In this document: positions 1-8,175 of the stretch, piece after piece | Numbering within the stretch: position 1 is the first letter of the stretch | Layout: the number at the start of each line of letters is the position of its first letter | Assembly (NCBI RefSeq): GCF_020215665.1 | Contig: NZ_CP084061.1 | Span: 2,698,001-2,762,000, forward strand | Direction: 5' to 3' | DNA from: Blautia parvula | GTDB lineage: Bacteria > Bacillota > Clostridia > Lachnospirales > Lachnospiraceae | Length of the DNA: 64,000 bases | The notes under the pieces: generated by a model | What the model was told of the DNA's origin: nothing | The model's database searches: none | The model's input: only the letters and a program-made list of their open reading frames with translations | Position numbers and translations under genes: made by a program

Positions 1-157
1 CCGGTACTGACATATTCTGCCTGTAATGCAGTTCTTCAGCCGCTTTCAGTATCATTTTCTTTTTTTCTTCAGACACATAACCTGTCCCGTTCAATGCTCT
101 CGAAGCAGTACCCAGTCCTACTCCGGCAGCATCCGCTACTTCTCTCAGGCTTGCCAT
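1..157 (-). CDS. LacI-family transcriptional regulator, partial (N-terminal DNA-binding domain)
   Basis: Only the first 52 residues are in the window; the gene continues past base 1. They form a complete LacI-type helix-turn-helix: LREVADAAGVGLGTASRALN followed by a hinge segment ending in AAEELHYRQN. The start is the ATG at 155-157, preceded by a weak purine stretch (AAGGGTGGGA). The domain closely resembles that of the LacI gene just upstream (236-1213), for example the shared AGVG-GT-SRALN core, so the two are probably tandem paralogues. The ligand and targets cannot be read from this fragment. Confidence 0.9.
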   Translation of the reverse strand, partial: MASLREVADAAGVGLGTASRALNGTGYVSEEKKKMILKAAEELHYRQNMSVP

Positions 158-235
158 ATATTCCCACCCTTTTATTTTTAGCGTACCACATTTTGTTCCA
201 CAGTGCAAGACAAAGCAAACATTTTTTATGGAACA

Positions 236-1213
236 TCACACAGTAGTTCCACCCTGCAATAATTTCACCGGAATATAATAGTGGGCATCTACTTTTTCTT
301 TTGCGATCTTCTTCGCAAGAACCTCCACACAGGTGCGTGCCAGAAGAGGTACATCCTGGGCTATGGTAGTTACCTGCGGATCGATCATCCGCGTCATTTC
401 ATTGCCGTCATACCCCACAATCTTCAAATCCCTTGGCACATAGATTCCTCTTTTTTTTGCCTGCATCAGACAGCAGTATGCTTCCACATCCTCTGTAAAA
501 ATACCGTCAATCCGGCTGTACATATCCAGATACTGGCTTATCATCTCTTCAATAAACGGATAGGACAAAAATGCCCCGTTGATCTCCACAGCTGTAACCT
601 GTATTCCCGATTGTTCCAGTATCCGTCTGCACTCCTTAATCCTGTTCTCCGCATGTACTTTTGTGGCAAACCTGGCCCCCAGGATCATAACATTTTTGCA
701 CCCGTTTTCTTTCAGCAGCTTTGCCGCAATCTGACCACCCTTTATATGATCAGAGGCAACCATGGGTATTTCTTTTGCCAGCACCCGCTCAAAACTGACT
801 ACCGGCATGCCCTTCATTCTCTCGATTTCCTCTCGCGTTACATCTGTATTGATGATCATGCCGTCAAGACTGCCCGCCTCAATCAAATCCAGCGTATCCG
901 AAACTCTCTTCTGAACTCCCAGCGTATTGCACACTAAAGTTTTATAACCAATATGATTCAATTCCAGTTCTGCATACTTTAAAAAGGCCCCATAGAACGG
1001 AAAGGACACATCCGGCAGTACAATCCCAACCAGTCCGCTCTTTTTCTGAACAAAACTACGTGACAGCTCACTGGGTCTATAATTTAACTCTTTTGCGATT
1101 CTCCTGATTTTCTCTTTTTTACCGGCTTCCACATAACCGCTGTCATTCAGCGCCCTGGATACCGTTCCGATCCCCACGCCTGCAGCTCTCGCCACATCTC
1201 TTATATTTGCCAT
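236..1213 (-). CDS. LacI-family transcriptional regulator
   Basis: A full-length 325-residue LacI/GalR repressor. Residues 1-55 are the helix-turn-helix (IRDVARAAGVGIGTVSRALN) and hinge (AKELNYRPSELSRS). Residues 60-325 are a periplasmic-binding-protein-like sugar sensor starting GLVGIVLPDVSFPFYG and containing IVGYDGNEMTRMIDPQVTTI near the end, the usual C-terminal dimer and effector region. By family it binds an operator as a dimer and releases it on binding a sugar. It is followed after 78 bp by a second LacI gene on the same strand and lies downstream of a sugar symporter and an esterase, which are candidate targets. The ligand is unknown. Confidence 0.93.
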   Translation of the reverse strand: MANIRDVARAAGVGIGTVSRALNDSGYVEAGKKEKIRRIAKELNYRPSELSRSFVQKKSGLVGIVLPDVSFPFYGAFLKYAELELNHIGYKTLVCNTLGVQKRVSDTLDLIEAGSLDGMIINTDVTREEIERMKGMPVVSFERVLAKEIPMVASDHIKGGQIAAKLLKENGCKNVMILGARFATKVHAENRIKECRRILEQSGIQVTAVEINGAFLSYPFIEEMISQYLDMYSRIDGIFTEDVEAYCCLMQAKKRGIYVPRDLKIVGYDGNEMTRMIDPQVTTIAQDVPLLARTCVEVLAKKIAKEKVDAHYYIPVKLLQGGTTV

Positions 1214-1521
1214 GCTGACCTCTTATTTGACTTTTTTAATACCCATTCCATCTATTTAACAACACGGGCTATGTTTACAATATCATACATTTTTTAGTAA
1301 TGTCAAACTATTATAAGTTCTTCCAGAACCAGCTGAATCCCAATAGGCTGTTTGAATTTTCTTGCTCATTCAATTAAGCATAAAAATTATTTATTAAATA
1401 ACTTGGCTGTCTGGGCAACTGCCGCGAGTATTTAGTGATAATTACCTTATAACATGTAACGGAGAGAAGACGCGTGGAAACCACAACCTATTATGTAACT
1501 ATATACCATTACGAGACAAGT
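1214..1521. other. Intergenic region between LacI gene and symporter gene
   Basis: About 308 bp without a convincing gene. The 5' part carries the LacI promoter. The rest is AT-rich, with an inverted AATTATTTATTAAATAA segment near 1386-1405. No convincing rho-independent terminator for the symporter gene was seen. Confidence 0.5.
1277..1306 (-). promoter_or_regulatory. Probable sigma-A promoter of the LacI gene
   Basis: On the minus strand a perfect -35 TTGACA (1301-1306) is followed after 18 bp by an extended -10, TGATATTGT (core 1277-1282). It lies about 65 bp upstream of the LacI start. The spacer is AT-rich. No clear operator palindrome was found. Confidence 0.6.
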
Positions 1522-2877
1522 TTAGGCGTTTTTACCTGCTTTACGTTCTGTAATTTCCCTGATAAACTGCGGATTCTTCTTTTCAACATCCAGCATAAGA
1601 ATATCAATCAAAAGGATAATGGCAACAACCAGCGGACCGTATTTAAAGAATGCATCTATACCGGAAATGGTGCCTGCAGTCTGAACTGCCAGGGAACCGT
1701 CATAAGCGATAGCTGAGAGGACGAAACCGAATGCCGCGGTCAGCGCACCCTGGCCGACTTTCGCCCCAACTGAAGCTGCGGAGAAGAGAACGGACTGAAC
1801 GCGCACTCCTGTTTTCCATTCACCGTAATCGATGGTATCACCAATCAAAGCACCTGCCATTCCCATCGCAAAGCCCATACCGATACCGCGAAGCAATGCG
1901 GTGATGAAAAGCATGGTCGTCGTAAACGGCATGAAGATAAATGCAATTTGTGCAGCAAGCATACATCCTGCGCCAAAAATGACCATCTGCTGTTTCGTAA
2001 ATTTATTGAGCAGAAACGGGGCAACTGCTGAAATGATCACACCCGGAAGATTGGAACAGGCAACAAACGTGCCCATCAAAGCGATATTGCCAACAACGTC
2101 CTTCAAATAGTACAAGGATACCGAAAGGTTGAAAGTCAGGATAAAGTTTGCCATCAAATTGACAATAAACGCCATCCACCAGTATTTATTAACAACTGCA
2201 CATTTCACACCAATCAAAATGTTTTCTGCCGGAGCGTCATTTTCCACTCGCTCTTTCACAAAAAAGACGTTCAGCGCAATCGGAATCAAACCGATAACAC
2301 CGAATACCATGATGGCTTTGATCCATGCAGACTGCATCTGCTGACCGCCAAAGTATTCCACCATGGGAATCATAACCGATGCCATGATGGTCTGGGTAGC
2401 GGCTGCAAACATCATCTTAAAAATGAGCATCTGGGAACGGTCCTTGGAATCATTCGTGACATACGATGCAAGCGACCCATGGGCCATACCGACATAAGTG
2501 TATAATATCGTGTTAAAAAGGTTGTAAGTTATAAAAATGTAAGCAACACGAAGCCCTACACTTCCATCCGGCACGGTAAATACCAGAATAACGGAAAGTA
2601 CCATCGGAATTGCCCATTTCATCAAAACCGGAATACAGTGACCGTATTTATTTTTGTGTTTGTCAATCAACTGACCTGCGATCAAATCAGAAATACCGTC
2701 GAAAATTTTTGAAATCATGATCACGGTACCGATCAATGCAGCATTTATCATCAATACGTCCGTATAGAACATTAAAACATAGGAGCTGAACAAAGTATAC
2801 ATTGCATTCAGACCCACATCACCGGATCCATAGATCAGTTTTTCAAATAAGCTGATTTTTTTCATTTCTGTAGCCAT
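1522..2877 (-). CDS. Glycoside-pentoside-hexuronide (GPH) family sugar:cation symporter
   Basis: A 451-residue integral membrane protein with about 12 hydrophobic segments, the size and layout of the GPH branch of the MFS (MelB/XynB-like). The N-terminus FEKLIYGSGDVGLNAMYTL is the typical GPH opening (a G-x-GD-hydrophobic motif), and the loop after the second helix reads SKIFDGISDLIAGQLIDKHK, matching the family D-x-x-sD-x-x-G-x-x-D-k signature. By family it imports a glycoside or uronide with Na+ or H+. The start has an AAGAAGGA ribosome site. It is the second gene after an esterase (3026-3934), suggesting that esterified oligosaccharides or glycosides are taken up. The substrate is not predictable. 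Confidence 0.85.
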   Translation of the reverse strand: MATEMKKISLFEKLIYGSGDVGLNAMYTLFSSYVLMFYTDVLMINAALIGTVIMISKIFDGISDLIAGQLIDKHKNKYGHCIPVLMKWAIPMVLSVILVFTVPDGSVGLRVAYIFITYNLFNTILYTYVGMAHGSLASYVTNDSKDRSQMLIFKMMFAAATQTIMASVMIPMVEYFGGQQMQSAWIKAIMVFGVIGLIPIALNVFFVKERVENDAPAENILIGVKCAVVNKYWWMAFIVNLMANFILTFNLSVSLYYLKDVVGNIALMGTFVACSNLPGVIISAVAPFLLNKFTKQQMVIFGAGCMLAAQIAFIFMPFTTTMLFITALLRGIGMGFAMGMAGALIGDTIDYGEWKTGVRVQSVLFSAASVGAKVGQGALTAAFGFVLSAIAYDGSLAVQTAGTISGIDAFFKYGPLVVAIILLIDILMLDVEKKNPQFIREITERKAGKNA

Positions 2878-2918
2878 TTCAATATCCTTCTTTCCTTTTT
2901 ATAGGTCCCTCAGTATAA

Positions 2919-2957
2919 CAGTTCAGACAGGTCTGTGCATTTACTGCGCTGACCGTA
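2919..2957 (+). repeat. Dispersed hairpin repeat, copy A
   Basis: Core at 2930-2954: arm GGTCTGTGCA, loop TTTAC, arm TGCGCTGACC, preceded by CAGTTCAGACA. One of at least four clear relatives in this window (others near 14123, 28565 and 33407, with a weaker one at 13081). The arms differ between copies but still largely pair. Here it sits between the esterase stop and the symporter start. A second hairpin (ACATCCAG/CTGGATGT) follows at about 2982-3016. Confidence 0.7.
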
Positions 2958-3025
2958 TGAAAACGTACCGGAGACAGACATCCAGCCCATCGTGAAGCGA
3001 TTCTTAATGTCTGGATGTATTCTGA

Positions 3026-3934
3026 CTATCGCACTGCCTTTTGGATGAAGTCCTCCATGATGTCCAGAACCTGTTCCATCCAGAATTCGTTGCCGCTGTG
3101 GTCCGCTCCTTCTATCAAATACAGCTTTACATCCTTTCCGCATTCTTTCATGCGCCGATAAAGAATCACGCTGCCTTCACAGTTTACAACACGGTCTTTT
3201 GTACCATGAAATATGATCGTCGGCGGGATCACACTGTCTTTCTCTATGTTGCATTCCACAGAAAGCCTGCGGCGCAGCTCCTCGCTTTCGCGCAGGTCCA
3301 CATGCCCCATCACCATACCTTCCGGACTGTCCGGCTGACAGTGGAGAAGCTGGGTTGGATTTGAATCTTCCTTCATGACACTGCAGCTTCCGTAGAAATT
3401 CAGAATGCCCTTAACCTCCGCAGAAATACCCGGGAAGAGATTATTTTCCACATCATCGTGGATCATGCCGGCAAACATGGCAGTGTGCCCACCGGAAGAG
3501 TCGCCTGCAACAACGATTTTTTCAGGATCGATCCCGTATTCTTCCGCATGTACGCGCATAAAGCGTACGGCATTTCTGGTATCCATAATTTGTGCCGGGA
3601 AAGGTGCAATGCCTGAATGACGATATTCCACCACAGCCACTACATAACCACGTTCCGCAAGCTTTGCCACTCGCGGAAGCTGTATATATACGTCCTGCTT
3701 AAACCATGCGGAACCCTGTACAAACACTACGCATGGACAGATCATGTTCGGCCGGTTTCGGGTCAGCGGGCGTAAAATCTGCAGATGCAGTTTTTCACCG
3801 TCAATCTCCGCGTACTCCACATCATGTTGATAAAAAACTCCGATTTCGTCGCCGGTGGTCGGAATCCTTTCCGCTCCTTCCACCTCTTCTGCAAATTCCG
3901 GAAACTCTTCATAGGTCCATTCTTTTACTTCCAT
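3026..3934 (-). CDS. Alpha/beta-hydrolase esterase (acetylesterase/BD-FAE-like)
   Basis: 302 residues from the ATG at 3934, which has a GAGGTGAT ribosome site; an in-frame extension upstream is possible but lacks one. The fold is an alpha/beta hydrolase: oxyanion region VFVQGSAWFKQD, nucleophile elbow GDSSGGH (Ser in G-D-S-S-G), an aspartate in FHGTKDRVVNC, and a catalytic histidine in EGADHSGNEF. There is no signal peptide, so it acts in the cytoplasm. By family it removes acetyl or other ester groups from sugars. It is the first gene before the GPH symporter and probably works on its imported substrate. It lies downstream of paired AraC-like boxes (4076-4109). Confidence 0.85.
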   Translation of the reverse strand: MEVKEWTYEEFPEFAEEVEGAERIPTTGDEIGVFYQHDVEYAEIDGEKLHLQILRPLTRNRPNMICPCVVFVQGSAWFKQDVYIQLPRVAKLAERGYVVAVVEYRHSGIAPFPAQIMDTRNAVRFMRVHAEEYGIDPEKIVVAGDSSGGHTAMFAGMIHDDVENNLFPGISAEVKGILNFYGSCSVMKEDSNPTQLLHCQPDSPEGMVMGHVDLRESEELRRRLSVECNIEKDSVIPPTIIFHGTKDRVVNCEGSVILYRRMKECGKDVKLYLIEGADHSGNEFWMEQVLDIMEDFIQKAVR

Positions 3935-4075
3935 AAGATCACCTCGTTCAGTTATTGTTTTACAAATTGTATCATACGTTTTGCCCGGCTTTCTCTTGAT
4001 TCCTCCGCAGGTTTTATTCATTTTTCACCCACATTTTTTTTAAAAATGACATTCACAGATCTTTTTTCATGAAAT

Positions 4076-4109
4076 AAATCGTGATTTATTGTGCTGTAAA
4101 TCGTGATTT
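4076..4109. promoter_or_regulatory. Paired AAATCGTGATTT boxes, candidate AraC-type operator
   Basis: Two identical 12-bp boxes, AAATCGTGATTT, at 4076-4087 and 4098-4109, exactly 22 bp apart (about two helical turns). AraC-family regulators typically bind two direct half-sites roughly 21 bp apart on one DNA face. They lie about 140-175 bp upstream of the esterase start and just downstream of the AraC-GH39 gene. The esterase promoter itself shows only a -10-like TATGAT/TACAAT and no good -35, as expected of an activated promoter. Confidence 0.5.
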
Positions 4110-4117
4110 TTGACAGC

Positions 4118-4151
4118 AAAAAGGGAAATGCCGAACATTTCAGCATTTCCC
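4118..4151 (-). terminator. Rho-independent terminator of the AraC-GH39 gene
   Basis: Perfect 9-bp stem GGGAAATGC/GCATTTCCC with an 11-nt loop (4123-4151), followed on the minus strand by TTTTTG. It begins 27 bp after the stop of the regulator gene. Confidence 0.85.
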
Positions 4152-4177
4152 ACTAAATAATCACTTTGCTATTTTCC

Positions 4178-6652
4178 TTAACGCTTTTCCAGCAATATCA
4201 GCCGCACTTCATGTTCATCCAGTACGGTGGACAGGTTGAAGCTCCCGCTTTTTCCGATCAGGACATTTTCATAAAGAGCGCCATAGGTACTGATCTTCGT
4301 CAGATACAGCTTTTGTGTACGGTTCTGCAAATCCGGCGCGCCCATTGTCATCCATTGGTCATAACTGCTCCCATGCTCACGGTTTACGGAAAAGCTGCGT
4401 TTCAAATAATTGCCTGGGATCATGTTTTGCAGATGAATGGCAAAGCTGCGAGTTCCTTTCTGCACAAATCCCATATAGCGGTCGATTGTTCGCTGTTCCT
4501 CCAGCGGAATCCATTCCGTCAGATGATTTTGTTCATCATAGTGGCAGTAATGGTACAGCAGAATCTGCAGTTTCCTGCCCTCCCCGGAACGAGTAACTAT
4601 ATATCCGTCCCCCTCAGCAAGAATTATATCGCCGTTGTTCTTTAAAAGCGTCAGAAACATCATGGCATAATAGGCCGCCTTTGGTATCCCGTAATAGTTT
4701 AAAATACCATAACCGCCATGATAGGGATTAGAGTTCATGACACGGCGTTCCGAGTTATCTGTCAAATGTGCCATTGCCATTGCAGTGACCAGATTGCGGC
4801 TCTCCAGGCAGTGCTTCACTACTGCGGCTGCCTTAAAACAGGTATCATTCCCCAAATCATTCTGCCACAATGTGGTATTCCAACCGAAAACAGAGATCGG
4901 CAGATCCGAATACCCATACTCATCCAGACAAGAACGGAGTTTCTGCAGACGGTGCTGCAGTACACTTTCATCAGCACTGATCGGCGCCGGCTCCCCCGGC
5001 TGTTGGTCCATCTTTGCCTGAATACGATTCTCGGTGACGGCACGGTCATATTTGGCATGATCCATGCAGAAACTCTGTACACTCAGCTGGGTGGGAAGGC
5101 AGCTCTTTTGTCTGCAGTAGTCTAAAAAGCGATAAAGAATGTCAAATCCATCCACAGATAAAAAATCAATATCGAACACACGTGCCTTCCACATGGCCCC
5201 CGGTAGCTGCTTCTGCAATATCTTCCAGGTGGTTTCGTAATAATAAAGATAGTCCTCCAAGGAGAAAACACCATACTGTACAAACAGGAGCTGTTCCGGT
5301 GTGAAACTCCACAGCGAAACCAACTCTATTCCATAACGGTAAACAAGATGCTCTAAAAAACCACTCACTAAAAATTTCCACTTTTCCAGATTATCCGGAA
5401 GCCCAATACAAGAATTCCCAAAAACATGCTGACGATCTTTGGTCAAAAGTTTTGGGGTATAACCCAGTTGGATCTGCAGGGTAATATTAAGATCCACCAA
5501 AAAATCCAGAATTAAATCAATATAGGTAAAACTCAGCCATGGCCTGCCGTTTTTGTCCTCATGATAAAAGTCCAGAGAATCGTCAAAAATCCCGAAAAAC
5601 AATACACTCTGAAAGCCGATTGTTTTCACAGAATCGCGGACTGCATCACGGACCTCCTCGTGCAAGAGCTGTTCTGCCCAGCCAAGTGACGTGGAATCGT
5701 TGTGATGAAGCTGCAATTTACCAAGATTTTCCCGGGCATCAATTTCAATACGGGTTGGCAGAGTGCTGCGTTTGTTTAACGGCAGCACTGCTTCTTCTTT
5801 TGCCGCATATTTTAAAAGATTCATATAAGACAGTGTACCGGAAATAGCGGCGATTCCCTCCTGCGGCTGCGGGGATGCCTGTTTTTCATAACATCGGCGA
5901 TAGTTTCCGGGCGTAATGTGGTATTGCTGCCGAAAGTTCAATATAAAGGTGTTGGTATTGGAGAAACCGCATTCCAATGCAATGTCCGTCACGCTCTGCC
6001 GTTTCGTGCGCAAAAGATACTCTGCTTTATTTAAGCGCAGCTGACGCAGATAATCTGAAAATGAGATGCGCAGTATTTTATGAAAATCACGGGACAACTG
6101 GCTTTTGGAGAGATGCACCAGATCCGAAACCGTCTGTAAACTCAATTCCTCTGAAAAATGCTGTCCGATATAGATCAGGACTTTCTGTATTCGTTCTATT
6201 TCCTGTGTCGGGTGCAGTTCGTATGACTCCGGTAACTCAAACTGTGATTTCAGGATAGCCAGCAGTCCGAAAAGGTGACTTAAGATCTGCAGCCGGCGCA
6301 GATCAGGCGAATCGGTAACCTCTTTGAACACCACCGCCAGGTTCATGCGAATCATGGAAAGATAATCGGCTTGATCCGGCTGCAATTTACTGCAGCATTT
6401 AACACGTCCTAAATTTGCCTGCTGTAAAATCGGCAGCGAAATATATGCCGAAACAGTATGCGCACCCGCTTCGCGATAAATCTCATGGTGTTCATACGGG
6501 TTATATACAGCAAAGTCCTCACTGCTCAAAAGATAATTGTTTTTTGCCGTCATCACAGCACACCGGCCGGTCAGCACATAAAGTATTTCCAGCTCCCCAT
6601 GAAAATGCGGAACGGATGTGTCGCAGTCAAATTCAAAACGAATTTCATCCAT
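4178..6652 (-). CDS. AraC-family regulator with a C-terminal degenerate GH39-like sensor domain
   Basis: 824 residues. Residues 1-75 are a cupin-like domain (HFHGELEILYVLTGR). Residues 152-255 are an AraC helix-turn-helix pair (LSLQTVSDLVHLSKSQLSRD and DIALECGFSNTNTF). Residues about 320-800 resemble a GH39 beta-xylosidase barrel. Both catalytic glutamates appear to be lost: the acid/base motif WNEP is replaced by W448-S-F-T, and the nucleophile motif (T)EWN by F589-G590-W591-N592. I infer that the barrel binds a sugar rather than cutting it. A ribosome site (AAGGGGTGA) precedes the ATG. The gene has its own promoter and terminator and lies between the fructan operon and the esterase-symporter pair. 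The ligand is unknown, but a xylan-type or similar glycoside is plausible from GH39 ancestry. Confidence 0.88.
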   Translation of the reverse strand: MDEIRFEFDCDTSVPHFHGELEILYVLTGRCAVMTAKNNYLLSSEDFAVYNPYEHHEIYREAGAHTVSAYISLPILQQANLGRVKCCSKLQPDQADYLSMIRMNLAVVFKEVTDSPDLRRLQILSHLFGLLAILKSQFELPESYELHPTQEIERIQKVLIYIGQHFSEELSLQTVSDLVHLSKSQLSRDFHKILRISFSDYLRQLRLNKAEYLLRTKRQSVTDIALECGFSNTNTFILNFRQQYHITPGNYRRCYEKQASPQPQEGIAAISGTLSYMNLLKYAAKEEAVLPLNKRSTLPTRIEIDARENLGKLQLHHNDSTSLGWAEQLLHEEVRDAVRDSVKTIGFQSVLFFGIFDDSLDFYHEDKNGRPWLSFTYIDLILDFLVDLNITLQIQLGYTPKLLTKDRQHVFGNSCIGLPDNLEKWKFLVSGFLEHLVYRYGIELVSLWSFTPEQLLFVQYGVFSLEDYLYYYETTWKILQKQLPGAMWKARVFDIDFLSVDGFDILYRFLDYCRQKSCLPTQLSVQSFCMDHAKYDRAVTENRIQAKMDQQPGEPAPISADESVLQHRLQKLRSCLDEYGYSDLPISVFGWNTTLWQNDLGNDTCFKAAAVVKHCLESRNLVTAMAMAHLTDNSERRVMNSNPYHGGYGILNYYGIPKAAYYAMMFLTLLKNNGDIILAEGDGYIVTRSGEGRKLQILLYHYCHYDEQNHLTEWIPLEEQRTIDRYMGFVQKGTRSFAIHLQNMIPGNYLKRSFSVNREHGSSYDQWMTMGAPDLQNRTQKLYLTKISTYGALYENVLIGKSGSFNLSTVLDEHEVRLILLEKR

Positions 6653-6672
6653 GTGAAATCACCCCTTTTTTA

Positions 6673-6701
6673 ATTATACCGATAAAAAAGGTATCTGTCG
6701 A
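6673..6701 (-). promoter_or_regulatory. Promoter of the AraC-GH39 gene
   Basis: Minus-strand -35 TCGACA (6696-6701), 17-bp spacer, consensus -10 TATAAT (6673-6678), 20 bp upstream of the ATG. A small inverted repeat (ATACC/GGTAT) occupies the spacer. Confidence 0.75.
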
Positions 6702-6757
6702 ATTCTTTTTCAGATTGTAGGCGATATCACAGAAAGGACCATTTGTCCTGTCCCCGG

Positions 6758-8116
6758 TCACACTCCCCCAGGCACCGGCGTAGCCCTAAAAGCATTCACA
6801 CGCCTGTCAAGGACAACCTGCTCCTCACTTCCTGAATCCAGTATAGTATTTTGAAAGGATTCTTTTGCCACCAGAACAGTTGTCACATCAAGCACCGCCA
6901 GTTTATCCGTAGCAGTAAGAGCATCCACCTGTGCAGAAAAGCAGGAATCCGATGCCCCGGTCTGTGCATCTGCTGCCTCCGTTGTGGCAACGATATGATT
7001 ATCAGATATATAATTTCCCTTGCCCGAGACAACATGTATGATCACAGGTTTTGCGCCGGCCGGCTTGATAGACTGCCTATGGATCGTTTCTGAAATATGG
7101 TTGGCGATCACCGAATTATGATTGCCGCTGATGCGCAGAAGGCCATACCTGTCATCTAAGCCATTGTCATTTTTAAGCATAGGCGCCCATGGTTCATGAT
7201 CACGTAAAAAGTGGTTGGAAGAGACCGTGTTTTCCGAACAGTTCCCTTCAAATACCAGTGCCCCCGGATAAAAGGAATGAAATCTGTTGCCTGTGATAAC
7301 AGAGCGGGCAACCTTATCGAAATGGACACAGCTTGTACCTCTCGGAAAAATATTATTTGAAGTGATCAAAAGTCCTCCGAAATTCTGCGCAAAAACAGAA
7401 TATCCCCTGTACCCGGCTCCCATCAGGTTATCAGTTATCTTAGATGCCTGTCCCCAGCCGCGCAGTTCGATACAGTTTCCGCATTCAGCTATAAAATTAT
7501 CATGGACTGACAATGCGTCTGCATGGTAAATAATAACCCCATGCTCTAAATATACAAAGCCCATGCCTGTGATCCGGAAGGAATCCTGTGCACTGGCAAC
7601 ATAAATGCCTGTTTTGCCATTCACATATGTATTTTCCGGATCATTTTTTCCTGAACCGTCGTCCGCAAAGTGTAATCCGTCAATACAGAAATTTTCAAAT
7701 TCCACAGAGCTGATCCTGGGATTTCCGCTCCGTTCCACATAAAAGGCGGCTCCTGCCGCCTCACCATCTGCGTCCTTCGGAGAAAGGTCAACTAGTATGC
7801 GGCTGCCTCCCGGCCACACTTCATGCAGATCCTCCCATTCACTCTTTGGAAGATTATAACGAATGCTTGAAGATACAAAACCATGTCCGGCACCCATGAT
7901 TTTCAAATAACTGATATCAATCACCACCTGCGTACGAAGATGATAATCCCCTGACGGAATGTAGATGACAGCCCCCGGTTTTCCGCCCTCCTCCACATTG
8001 GAATCTGTCTGTCTGCTTTTAATATCCGCCAACATGCTGTTGATCACTTCTCCTATATCTTTATAGGGATCTCCGACGTTCCATTCCGTAACATCATAGT
8101 AATTTTTACCTGCCAT
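6758..8116 (-). CDS. GH91 difructose-anhydride enzyme: inulin fructotransferase or DFA III hydrolase
   Basis: A 452-residue right-handed beta-helix protein resembling inulin fructotransferases along its length, with motifs such as GAVIYIPSGDYHLRTQV, GMGFVYLEHGV, NNIFPRGTSC and NGLDDRYGL. The catalytic pair of the Bacillus enzyme (Asp233 and Glu244, 11 residues apart) corresponds to D200 in HADALS and E211 in FIAECGNC. Known GH91 members either cyclise inulin ends to difructose anhydrides or hydrolyse DFA III to inulobiose. Inulin-acting ones are secreted; this one has no signal peptide and starts directly at the fold (YYDVTEWNVGD). With a sugar importer and a cytoplasmic GH32 in the same operon, the hydrolase role is the better inference. 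It is the last gene of the operon. Ribosome site AGGAGG. Confidence 0.85.
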   Translation of the reverse strand: MAGKNYYDVTEWNVGDPYKDIGEVINSMLADIKSRQTDSNVEEGGKPGAVIYIPSGDYHLRTQVVIDISYLKIMGAGHGFVSSSIRYNLPKSEWEDLHEVWPGGSRILVDLSPKDADGEAAGAAFYVERSGNPRISSVEFENFCIDGLHFADDGSGKNDPENTYVNGKTGIYVASAQDSFRITGMGFVYLEHGVIIYHADALSVHDNFIAECGNCIELRGWGQASKITDNLMGAGYRGYSVFAQNFGGLLITSNNIFPRGTSCVHFDKVARSVITGNRFHSFYPGALVFEGNCSENTVSSNHFLRDHEPWAPMLKNDNGLDDRYGLLRISGNHNSVIANHISETIHRQSIKPAGAKPVIIHVVSGKGNYISDNHIVATTEAADAQTGASDSCFSAQVDALTATDKLAVLDVTTVLVAKESFQNTILDSGSEEQVVLDRRVNAFRATPVPGGV

Positions 8117-8175
8117 ACATAAATCCTCCTATATATTTAACGCCGCCCGGCCTGACAATAATGCTTCCATCCGTT

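Noticed and set aside
281-937. Plus-strand open frame of 218 codons opposite the LacI gene
   Set aside because: It lies wholly inside a convincing LacI gene on the other strand, has no ribosome site and no recognisable domain.
2910-3143. 77-codon minus-strand frame ending in GQRSKCTDLSE
   Set aside because: That peptide is only the translation of hairpin repeat copy A; similar strings recur at other copies.
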